Assembly (NCBI GenBank): GCA_020633055.1
Contig: JACKEJ010000009.1
Location: 1 to 64,000 of the forward strand
Direction of reading: 5' to 3'
Length of the DNA stretch: 64,000 nucleotides
Source: Sandaracinaceae bacterium
Lineage (GTDB): Bacteria; Myxococcota_A; Polyangia; Polyangiales; Houyiibacteriaceae
Part shown: positions 34,361 to 41,765 of the stretch, piece after piece
Numbering within the stretch: the first letter of the stretch is position 1
How the letters are laid out: the number at the start of each line of letters is the position of its first letter
Translations under genes and position numbers: made by a program
Notes under the pieces: model-generated
What the model was told of the DNA's origin: nothing
Database searches by the model: none
What the model saw: only the letters and a program-made list of their open reading frames with translations

Positions 34361-36679
34361 ATGCTGCGTACCTCACTTGCGTTCTTCTTCGTCGCGCTCA
34401 GCGCGCTGTCCTTCGCCGGCTGCGGCGGCACCACCCCGCGCACCCAGGTCACCCTGTTCGTCGACGCCGACACCGACGTGCGCGCGGACACCGTGTCCTT
34501 GCGCGTGGACTTCTTCGAGCCCGGGGCGACCACGCCGATCTCGAGCGAGACTGTGCCGATGACCAACTGGCCAATCACGTTCGCGTTGATCCAGGACACG
34601 CAGGACGACTTCGTGGCGCACGTCTATGCGCTGGGCGTCGGCGGCAGCGTGGTGGCCGAGGGCGTGGCGTGGACCAGCTTCGTGCCGCGCAGCACGCGCT
34701 TCTTCTACATGTTCCTCGAGGCCTCGCCCTGCACGTCGGCCATGATCGAGGCCTGCGCCAGCGACGAGGTCTGCCAGAACGGTGGCACCTGCGCCGACGC
34801 CCCCTTCACGCCGGGCACGGACCTGCCCGCGCCTCCGGCCGAGGGTGAGAACCCCGACCCGTGTGGCCTCGTCACCTGCGGCACCGACGCGCTGTGCACC
34901 GTGGTCGCGGGCGCGCCCGTGTGCGAGTGCCCCACGGGCTTCGCGGGCGACCCGGACGTCAGCTGCGTGGATGTGTGCACCGGCGGCAGCGCCCCCGACT
35001 GCGGGGCCAACGGCACCTGCGTCGCCAACGACCAGGGCACGCCCGAGTGCGAGTGCGACTTCCCGTACACCGGCGCGCTGTGCGACGGCTGCAGCACCGG
35101 CTGGGTGCTGAATGCGGGCGTGTGCGAGCCCGCGTGCCTCGGCACCTGCGGGATGCACGAGTTCTGCAACGACCAGATCACCATCCCCGTGTGTGACTGC
35201 GTCACGGGCTACGGGCGCCTCGGGCCCAACTGCATGTGGGCCGGTCAGGGCACCAACGGCGGCGGCTTCTTGGACAACCAGATCGCGGACGAGACCGCCT
35301 GGAACCTCATCCAGACCGTGATCGACGACAACGAGCACGGCGCCGGCAACGGCGTGGCCGAGCCGCAGACGGTGGGTGGCTGCGGCGAGAGCGAGCTCGG
35401 ACAGATCATCCAGATGCCCAGCTACTCGTCCGCCGAGCCCTTGGTGGTGGAGATCGGCACGGAGCGGCTGGCTGGTGAGTTCGACTGCGCCGCAGCGCCC
35501 ATGCTGCGCGTGGGTGAGGCGTACACCCGCTTCAACTTCGTGAACTCGCCGACCATGCCCCCCGACCGCATTGGGCGCGCGTGCCTGCCGCCCGGTGGGT
35601 ACGGGCCGGACGTCGACATCGCGCTCGTCGCGGACCCGTACCAGCAGGGCTTCAGCTCGAGCACGTGCTTCGATGGCGGCGCGCCGATGTGCGAGCCCGA
35701 CGCCATCGACTCGGTGTTCATCCGCGTCGCGGATCCGGACGAGTGCCCGACGCCGGGCGCCATCGTGAACGGTCAGTTCAACGGCCAGACCGGGTGGAAC
35801 GTCACCAGTAGCTTCAACGGCCAGAGCGGGTCAGTGGCGTTCAATGTCGGGGCCGCCATGGTCGACCTGTCGAAGATCTGTCAGTCGGCGCAGATTTCGC
35901 AGACAGTGACCTTCCCGGACGAGTCGACGTTGGAGCAGCCCGCCCTTCGGTTCCGTACAACTGCGACCGCGGGCGAGGTAATCGTCGTCAACGCAATCAC
36001 TGGAGGCCTCCCGCAGGTCCTCGTCGAGCCCGTCGGGACGAACGCCACACAAGACACCGTGTACTGCATTCCCCGTTGGCTTCAGGGGACCACAGCGACC
36101 CTGCAGTTTCTCTTCAGTCATCCAGGCGGCACGTGCGCGATCGATCGCGTAGCGAGTTACATCGTCGATGATGTCGAGTTCGTGACGGACGCGAGCTGTA
36201 GCGGCGACGACACGTCGGCGAACTTCGACGGCGGAAACGGCAACAACCGCATGTACATCGCGCCCCAGAGTCAAAGCGGCACGGCCCCGAACGTCTCGCC
36301 GCGGGCTACATACGGGACCGCGCCCTCTGGGAGCGGTCGGCAGTTCTTCATGACCGACAATGGGGTGACGTTCGTGCGCGCGACGTATCTGTCGAGGTGG
36401 CCGGTCGACCCGACTGGCGCGTCGGGTCCCATGCTGCGCTTCAGGTACGGCGTCTCCAGCGCCGCATCATCCGCGCGCGTCACGATTACTCCGAGCGCGG
36501 ATACGTCTACCGAGATCACGGGCACGACCGGTGCACCCTTCCCTCTGGAGACCGTTTGTCTCCCTCGTGCTCTCGCGGGTGAAGTGGTGCCCCTCGGGTT
36601 CACCTTCCAACGCACCGGAGGGTCGTCCGTGAGCCACTTCGTGGACGACATCGAGGTCGTGCTCGACCCCGGCTGCTGA
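34361..36679 (+). CDS. EGF-like surface lipoprotein with two jelly-roll-like modules
   Basis: A 772-residue lipoprotein with lipobox SFAGC. After a beta domain (about 25-125) come three to four EGF-like modules (about 126-295; for example CGLVTCGTDALCTVV, CECPTGFAGDP, CGTCGMHEFCND-like). Then follow two similar modules of about 150 residues (about 465-605 and 610-772), each with a long beta-sandwich ending in IVDDVEFV or FVDDIEVV. The 3-prime third (about 35860-36660) appears less GC-biased at third positions than the rest, hinting at a different origin of those modules. A strong hairpin terminator follows. Adhesive function is inferred. Confidence 0.78.
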   Translation: MLRTSLAFFFVALSALSFAGCGGTTPRTQVTLFVDADTDVRADTVSLRVDFFEPGATTPISSETVPMTNWPITFALIQDTQDDFVAHVYALGVGGSVVAEGVAWTSFVPRSTRFFYMFLEASPCTSAMIEACASDEVCQNGGTCADAPFTPGTDLPAPPAEGENPDPCGLVTCGTDALCTVVAGAPVCECPTGFAGDPDVSCVDVCTGGSAPDCGANGTCVANDQGTPECECDFPYTGALCDGCSTGWVLNAGVCEPACLGTCGMHEFCNDQITIPVCDCVTGYGRLGPNCMWAGQGTNGGGFLDNQIADETAWNLIQTVIDDNEHGAGNGVAEPQTVGGCGESELGQIIQMPSYSSAEPLVVEIGTERLAGEFDCAAAPMLRVGEAYTRFNFVNSPTMPPDRIGRACLPPGGYGPDVDIALVADPYQQGFSSSTCFDGGAPMCEPDAIDSVFIRVADPDECPTPGAIVNGQFNGQTGWNVTSSFNGQSGSVAFNVGAAMVDLSKICQSAQISQTVTFPDESTLEQPALRFRTTATAGEVIVVNAITGGLPQVLVEPVGTNATQDTVYCIPRWLQGTTATLQFLFSHPGGTCAIDRVASYIVDDVEFVTDASCSGDDTSANFDGGNGNNRMYIAPQSQSGTAPNVSPRATYGTAPSGSGRQFFMTDNGVTFVRATYLSRWPVDPTGASGPMLRFRYGVSSAASSARVTITPSADTSTEITGTTGAPFPLETVCLPRALAGEVVPLGFTFQRTGGSSVSHFVDDIEVVLDPGC

Positions 36680-36702
36680 GCGGTTGCGGCTGAGTGGCTC
36701 CT

Positions 36703-36740
36703 GACGAAGCGCGGCGGATCCCCGTCGCGCTTCGTCGTTT
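36703..36740 (+). terminator. Rho-independent-type terminator after EGF-like lipoprotein
   Basis: Perfect 11-base stem GACGAAGCGCG/CGCGCTTCGTC (36703-36713 with 36726-36736), a 12-base loop, then GTTT. It lies 24 bases after the stop of the lipoprotein gene. Confidence 0.7.
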
Positions 36741-36887
36741 CGAGGCGGTCACGGAGAACCCGTCCCCGCTGCGCTCGATGCTGGGCGCAGCCGTCCAGCG
36801 GCCCACATGACGGGCTCGTCTTCTCGGGACGGGACGGGACGGGGCGGGGCGGTGCGGCGCCCGGTGAGCGTGCTATCTCCTCGGGGC

Positions 36888-37538
36888 ATGACAGCTGTGC
36901 GCTGCGATCACTGTGGAGCCCCGCTTGAGCTGGCCGACGCGACGGCGACGGTGCGCTGCCAGTATTGCCAGCACACGCACGTGGTGTCGGCGTTGGGCGT
37001 GGCCGTGGATGCGCCCAACGCGGCGCCGGCCGCCACGTACACGGTGGGCCAGGCGGTGCTGTGCGAGTGGCGCGGGCGCTGGTGGCGGGCGCGCGTGCTG
37101 GAGGTCCAGCCTGGCGGATACTTGGTGCACTACGACGGCTACTCGAGCTCGTGGGACGAGACGGTGGGGGCTGACCGGCTGCGTCCGCCGGGCGTGCCGC
37201 TCACCAGCACGCAGCCGAGCACCCCGCGAGCATCGGGAGGGCGTGGTCTCGGCGTGGCCGTCGCGCTGTTCCTCCTGTGTGTGGTGCTTCCGGTCGTGCT
37301 GTGGACGTTCACGCGCGGTGACTCTCCGGCGGGGTCAACCGAGACACCGCTCGGGGCCCAGCCGTCCGCCGCCGGGCAGCTCGTGCCTGGGCAGGCTGTC
37401 TCCGTGTACTGGGGCTCGCGGTGGTACGACGCCACGGTGCTCACGGCGCAGCCCGACGGGCGCGTGCGCATCCACTACGACGGCTGGGCCGACAGCTGGG
37501 ACGAGGACGTGACGCTGGATCGGGTGCGTCTCCGCTAG
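36888..37538 (+). CDS. Membrane protein with zinc ribbon and two Tudor/agenet-like domains
   Basis: A 216-residue protein. A zinc-ribbon-like CDHCGAP...CQYCQ (residues 6-30) is followed by a Tudor/agenet-like barrel (about 52-98), a membrane helix (about 120-142, VAVALFLLCVVLPVVLWTF), and a second copy (about 168-216). The two copies share the pattern VGQAVxxxWRGRWWxARVL...VHYDGxxxSWDExVxxDRxR. In eukaryotes such barrels bind methylated ligands or act as adaptors; bacterial copies are poorly studied. By topology the two barrels would lie on opposite sides of the membrane. Function unknown. Confidence 0.75.
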   Translation: MTAVRCDHCGAPLELADATATVRCQYCQHTHVVSALGVAVDAPNAAPAATYTVGQAVLCEWRGRWWRARVLEVQPGGYLVHYDGYSSSWDETVGADRLRPPGVPLTSTQPSTPRASGGRGLGVAVALFLLCVVLPVVLWTFTRGDSPAGSTETPLGAQPSAAGQLVPGQAVSVYWGSRWYDATVLTAQPDGRVRIHYDGWADSWDEDVTLDRVRLR

Positions 37539-37576
37539 CTTCCGACACGGCCTCACGGGTGTACCCTCACGGCACC

Positions 37577-38566
37577 ATGCACTACGCCATCCGCATCGAG
37601 GCGCCCGGGGGCCCCGAGGTGCTGCACGAGCACTCCGCCCCGCTCGCGCCGCCCGGCCCGCACGAGGTCCAGATCACGCAGAGCGCCGTGGGGCTCGACT
37701 TCATCGACTGCTATCACCGCAGCGGGCTCTACCCGCTCGGCAGCATGCCGCACGGCATCGGGCTCGAGGCCGCGGGGGTGATCACTGCCTGCGGTGCTGC
37801 GGTCGACCCGACGCAGCTGGGCGTGGGCGAGCGCGTGGTGTACCTGTCTCGTCCGCCTGGTGCGTATGCCAGCGCTCGCAACGTGCTGGCCGAGCACTGC
37901 GTGCTGCTGCCGCGCGGCGTGTCCGAGGAGGTGGCCGCCGCGTCCATGCTGAAGGGGCTGACGGCCGAGTACCTGGCGCACCGCGTGGTGCCCCTCGAGC
38001 CCGGCATGCGCGCGCTGGTGCACGCTGCGGCTGGCGGCACGGGCTCGCTCCTGTGCCAGTGGCTGACCGCGCGGGGCGTCGAAGTGATCGGCACGGTGGG
38101 CAGCGAGAGCAAGGTGGACGTGGCGCGCGGGCACGGCTGCGCGGAGGTGCTGGTGGACGGCGACGGCGAGCGCCCGCTGCCCGAGCGTGTGCGTACGACC
38201 GGCAGCGGAGGTGGCGTGCACGTCGTCTACGACTCCATCGGACTGCGGACGTTTCAGGCGTCGCTCGCGTGCCTCGCGCGGCGCGGCATGCTGGTGTCGT
38301 TCGGGAACGCGTCGGGCCCGCCCGCGCCCCTGGACGTGCTCTCGCTCTCCACCAACGGCTCGCTCTTCCTCACGCGGCCCACGCTGTTCGACTACGTGGC
38401 CACGCGCGCCGAGCTGGTGGCCGCCAGCGAGCGCCTGTTCGACGCCATCGAGCGGGGCGTGCTGAAGGTGCCCATCCACCAGCGCTGGCCGCTGCGCGCG
38501 GCCCGAGAGGCGCACCGGGCGCTGGAGGCGCGCGAGACCACGGGTGCGTCCGTGCTCATCCCGTGA
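37577..38566 (+). CDS. qor: Zinc-independent quinone oxidoreductase (NADPH), MDR family
   Basis: A 329-residue medium-chain dehydrogenase/reductase of the quinone-oxidoreductase branch. GLDFIDCYHRSGLY, HGIGLEAAGVI and the Rossmann stretch VHAAAGGTGSLLCQWLTARG are typical of Qor, and the zinc-binding cysteines of alcohol dehydrogenases are absent. It should reduce quinones or enones with NADPH in the cytoplasm. It is the last gene before the insertion sequence, whose left end is 94 bases after the stop. Confidence 0.9.
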   Translation: MHYAIRIEAPGGPEVLHEHSAPLAPPGPHEVQITQSAVGLDFIDCYHRSGLYPLGSMPHGIGLEAAGVITACGAAVDPTQLGVGERVVYLSRPPGAYASARNVLAEHCVLLPRGVSEEVAAASMLKGLTAEYLAHRVVPLEPGMRALVHAAAGGTGSLLCQWLTARGVEVIGTVGSESKVDVARGHGCAEVLVDGDGERPLPERVRTTGSGGGVHVVYDSIGLRTFQASLACLARRGMLVSFGNASGPPAPLDVLSLSTNGSLFLTRPTLFDYVATRAELVAASERLFDAIERGVLKVPIHQRWPLRAAREAHRALEARETTGASVLIP

Positions 38567-38659
38567 GGGCGGCGTGCGCGTCGTGTCACGCGCCCCGCAC
38601 CGCGTCGTGCACATGGCCGTCTTGCCGCGCGTTGTCGTGCGTCACCGCGCTGCGGCCGC

Positions 38660-38717
38660 TCACAACCTCCCCGCGATTTCAGGCGCGCAAGTGCGCGTGT
38701 GCCTTGGAATCAATGGG
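38660..38717. repeat. Left terminal inverted repeat of the IS
   Basis: Begins TCACAACCTCCCC and matches the reverse complement of the right end in three blocks: the outer 13 bases, CGCGCAA(G/A)TGCGCG, and GAATCAA(T/A)GGG. The middle block is itself a near palindrome. Confidence 0.8.
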
Positions 38718-38773
38718 CGACCGTCTGTCGTCGGCATGCCGATGTCCAGGATGCAGGTCAAGAGCGCCCCTCC

Positions 38774-40081
38774 ATGACCGCCGCGCAGCGCCGTTCGTAT
38801 GACCATAGGCTCCGCCTTGCCATCGCCACGTCAGGGGATACCGGGCTCTTCCGCGCCATCGACATCCCGCCGTCGACCCGTCGGTCGTGGACAACGCGTG
38901 CGGTGCCCAACGTCGTTGCGTTGCATGAGGAGGATCGCGACCTGGTTGATCTCCAGGTCGCGCTGGCCCGGGTCGAAGCCGCGAACGCGAAGCTGCGCGC
39001 CGTCATCAAGCTGCTGCTCGCGCTCCTTGCCGTTCGCGGAGGACGCATCGCGAGCCACTTCGTGCCCACCGGATCCGACAAGGTGCGTCTGCTCGCGGCG
39101 GTCCGCCGGGCTGAGCCTGTGTTGGGCAAGCGCGCTGCGCTGCGTGTCCTTGGGTTGGCGCCGGAGCGTGCGCGCGAGTGGAACCGTCGCGCTCTCGAGT
39201 GCCAGCTCGACGACGCCTCCTCGTGTCCAAACCAGACCCCGCAGCAGCTCACCCCCAACGAGCGTCGGACCATCCGCGAGTACGTCACCGACTTCGCTCT
39301 TCGGCACCTCTCGGTCGCGTCCTTGGCGTTGCTTGCTGCACGCCGCGAGGACGCCGTCGCCTCTGCATCAACCTGGCACCGTGAGGTCCGGCGTCAGGGC
39401 CTTCGCCGGCCTCGCAAGCGGATCCATCCTCGCCGCCCGAAGGTAGGCGTGCGCGCGTCCGCTCCCAACGAGATCTGGCACATCGACGCCAGCAAGGTCC
39501 GGCTCATCGACGACACCGTCGTCTGGGTCCACGGGGTCATCGACAACTACAGCCGCAAGATCCTGGCCTGGACCATCGGCGGAACTTGCAGGTCGGACGC
39601 GACCAGCGAGCTGCTCCGCCAGGCCGTCCAGCTGCTCCCTGACCGCGACAGCATCGTCACGGTGGTCACGGACGGCGGCTCCGAGAACGTCGCGGTCGAG
39701 AACGACGTTTTCGCGGGCCTGATTCGGCGGGTGCGCGCCCAGGTGGACGTGGCGTACTCGAACTCGCTCATCGAGTCCTTCTGGGCGCAGCTGAAGCACC
39801 GGTGGCTGTATCTCCACGACCTCGACACGGTCGCTGCGCTGCAAGCGCTCGTCGCGACCTTTGTCGAGGACCACAACACCTTGATCCCCCGCGCCGCTCT
39901 CGGCGGGCGCACACCCGACGAGGTCTTCTTCCGGCGCGAGGTGGACCTCCCCGAGCAACTCGGCGCGGCTCGCCGTCGAGCATGTGTCGAGCGCGTTCAG
40001 TTCAACCAGGCTCGTGCCAGCTGCGGAGGCTGCGACGGACCTGGCCGCACGACCTCGAGAAGGGAGGCGGTCGACGGCTGA
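38774..40081 (+). CDS. Transposase with rve integrase core (IS3-like)
   Basis: A 435-residue transposase in a single frame. An N-terminal helical, basic region with helix-turn-helix-like segments (about 1-210) precedes an rve/DDE core: first Asp in IWHIDASKV, second in VVTDGGSEN, and Glu in SNSLIESFWAQLKHRWL, with 33 residues between the second Asp and the Glu. A TPDEVFF stretch near the end also resembles IS3-type enzymes. It lies between intact inverted repeats and all three acidic residues are present, so it may still be active. Confidence 0.88.
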   Translation: MTAAQRRSYDHRLRLAIATSGDTGLFRAIDIPPSTRRSWTTRAVPNVVALHEEDRDLVDLQVALARVEAANAKLRAVIKLLLALLAVRGGRIASHFVPTGSDKVRLLAAVRRAEPVLGKRAALRVLGLAPERAREWNRRALECQLDDASSCPNQTPQQLTPNERRTIREYVTDFALRHLSVASLALLAARREDAVASASTWHREVRRQGLRRPRKRIHPRRPKVGVRASAPNEIWHIDASKVRLIDDTVVWVHGVIDNYSRKILAWTIGGTCRSDATSELLRQAVQLLPDRDSIVTVVTDGGSENVAVENDVFAGLIRRVRAQVDVAYSNSLIESFWAQLKHRWLYLHDLDTVAALQALVATFVEDHNTLIPRAALGGRTPDEVFFRREVDLPEQLGAARRRACVERVQFNQARASCGGCDGPGRTTSRREAVDG

Positions 40082-40117
40082 GCGGTCGCGGTCCACACTG
40101 CTCGCCGAATCAGGAAC

Positions 40118-40173
40118 CCCTTTGATTCATGCTTTGCGCGCATTTGCGCGGTTGGAGCGGGGGGAGGTTGTGA
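40118..40173. repeat. Right terminal inverted repeat of the IS
   Basis: Ends GGGGAGGTTGTGA (40161-40173), the exact complement of the left end, with the same inner blocks at 40118-40128 and around 40133-40150. The rhs-like scrap begins ten bases beyond it. Confidence 0.8.
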
Positions 40174-40183
40174 CGCGGCGCAC

Positions 40184-40245
40184 CGCGCTCTTCTCGCTCG
40201 ACCCCCGCCACCTCCGCACCGGCCAGCGCGGCCCGCGCCGCGGCC
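40184..40245 (-). pseudogene. Scrap of rhs coding sequence next to the IS
   Basis: 62 bases identical, with one mismatch, to 44453-44514 inside the Rhs gene and in the same orientation. Read on the minus strand it encodes AAARAALAGAEVAGVEREER of the Rhs shell, with no start or neighbouring rhs sequence. It is evidence that a second rhs copy or a rearrangement once extended here. Confidence 0.85.
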
Positions 40246-40335
40246 TGCGCGGAGCGGGACGGGGTGTCAGTCCGCTTCGGTTGTCAACGCTGCTGCGGAA
40301 TCGCGTGCCATGCGCTCGCTGGAGCGTGAAGTCCG

Positions 40336-40953
40336 CTAGCTGGTGGGCCCTCGACCCGGGTCGAACTTCACGTCTTGGAGGGTCGCACCGTCGAAGCACG
40401 CACCGTCTATGCACGCGCCGCGGAAGTCGCAGTCGACGAGGGTCGCGTCCACAAAGGTTACGTCCTTGAACGATGCCCCGTCGAAGCGCCCGCCAGTGAG
40501 CTCGGCCTTGGTGAAGTCGGCGCCCGTGAAGTCGGCGCGCTCGACGTGGGGGTAGGTGTCAGCCAGGGACCAGCGCCAACGTGCACCAGCGAGCTGTGCT
40601 GCGGTCCACGAGGAGCCGCGTAGGTCGCAGCTGACGAGTTCTAGGCCGGCCGCTTCGACCTCGTCGAACTTGGACTCGGCGAACGAGGTGTCGAACGCCC
40701 ACGCGAAGTCGAGCACGGCCCAGCGAAAGTCGCTCGCCGGGAAGCCACACTCGCAGAACTGGCTCTCGGTCAGGTCCGAGCCGCGGAAGTCGACCCCGCT
40801 GCCGCCCGAGTAGCGGAGGTTGAGGCGCGGCAGCGATGACATCGGCAGCTGCGCGTCCGCGAACGAGAGCTCCTCCACGGGACTGTCCGCGCCCACCGCA
40901 GGGTTCAGAAGCGCGACCGCAGCCTGGTCCGGAACCAAGGAGGGGTCAGACAT
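40336..40953 (-). CDS. Pentapeptide-repeat protein downstream of the Rhs toxin
   Basis: A 205-residue protein with about 20 pentapeptide-like repeats (A(D/N)LXX type, for example VDFRGSDLTESQFCEC, ADFTGADFTKAELTG, ASFKDVTFVDATLV), which should form a right-handed quadrilateral beta-helix. No signal peptide. Some pentapeptide proteins mimic DNA and protect gyrase. Here, overlapping the preceding small gene by eight bases and lying at the end of an Rhs cluster, it may be an immunity or accessory factor; this is inference. Confidence 0.8.
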   Translation of the reverse strand: MSDPSLVPDQAAVALLNPAVGADSPVEELSFADAQLPMSSLPRLNLRYSGGSGVDFRGSDLTESQFCECGFPASDFRWAVLDFAWAFDTSFAESKFDEVEAAGLELVSCDLRGSSWTAAQLAGARWRWSLADTYPHVERADFTGADFTKAELTGGRFDGASFKDVTFVDATLVDCDFRGACIDGACFDGATLQDVKFDPGRGPTS

Positions 40954-41737
40954 GCGGTGCCGGTTTTCGGTAGTCCACCATCTTGAAGGCGGGGCCCTTC
41001 TTCCGTTCCACGAGGAGCCTTCCATCCCACATCCGCGCCTTGGACGTGGTCAGCACCGGAGATTGCCGCAGGTGGTTCATCGCGGGGTGATAGACCGCCA
41101 GCAGCTCTTCGGGGCTAGCCTCCCACGGCTTCTCGTGGAGATCGATGCGGATGCCTCCCCAGGGGAGCTCCGTCACCATGGCGGGCGTCGAGAGCAAGAA
41201 ATCGCGTCCGAACTGCGCGATGTAGTTCGGGCCAAAGTAGGTTCGCGTCGAGAGCGTGCTGATGCCGTCATGGAAGAAGCCAGACGCGCACCCGTTCATC
41301 CGCCTCAAGCTGACCTGGTCGGCATCACCGTACTCCTCGAGTGTCGAGATGCCGGGGAGCGGATCCCATGGCAGCGCAACAACTTCCCCGAAGTCGGGTG
41401 TCAGAATGGCGGCGAGCGCTTCGCCTAGCGCCCAGTGTTCCTGCATGCGGGTGATTGGTAGAGCACTGCACTCAATCACGGTTCTTGCGGCGGAACCTGA
41501 GGTGCTGAAGTACATCATGTGTTTAGGCGCGCGCGTCCGTTTGAAGTACAGTGACAACGCACCTCCGCGGACAGCAGCCACGGCGTCCTCGAGCACAAAG
41601 GGTACGCCGCCGCGCTCGTGCACGGACCACTTCTGCGGCTCCCACCCTGCGTCCCGCATGCATCCAAGAAACGCCGTCAGTGTCGCGGGGTCACGGAGTA
41701 CAGGGGGGCCAAGTAGGTTCGTTGTGGCGATTGTCAT
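40946..41737 (-). CDS. Candidate immunity protein of the Rhs toxin
   Basis: A 263-residue cytoplasmic-looking protein without a family that I can name. It starts 28 bases after the Rhs gene stop, the classical site of the cognate immunity gene in polymorphic-toxin loci. AGGAG lies about ten bases before the ATG. Features include a central aromatic and glycine-rich alpha/beta region (VHERGGVPFVLEDAVAAV, STRTYFGPNYIAQFG) and a C-terminal basic stretch. Some resemblance in layout to large Imm-type proteins is possible but was not verified. Function is inferred from position. Confidence 0.6.
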   Translation of the reverse strand: MTIATTNLLGPPVLRDPATLTAFLGCMRDAGWEPQKWSVHERGGVPFVLEDAVAAVRGGALSLYFKRTRAPKHMMYFSTSGSAARTVIECSALPITRMQEHWALGEALAAILTPDFGEVVALPWDPLPGISTLEEYGDADQVSLRRMNGCASGFFHDGISTLSTRTYFGPNYIAQFGRDFLLSTPAMVTELPWGGIRIDLHEKPWEASPEELLAVYHPAMNHLRQSPVLTTSKARMWDGRLLVERKKGPAFKMVDYRKPAPHV

Positions 41738-41765
41738 TCTGCGCTTCGCTCCTGAGGGGTGGATG

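Larger units (their letters stand above)
38660..40173 (+). mobile_element. Insertion sequence, about 1514 bp, single-ORF DDE (rve) transposase
   Basis: Bounded by a 13-base perfect terminal inverted repeat (TCACAACCTCCCC at the left end, its complement at the right), extended as imperfect arms of about 57 bases. One transposase gene fills most of the interior. Each end is flanked by CGC (38657-38659 and 40174-40176), a possible 3-bp target duplication. The element is apparently complete. Its family is IS3-like by catalytic domain, but the one-frame layout and TCA ends differ from standard IS3. Confidence 0.8.
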
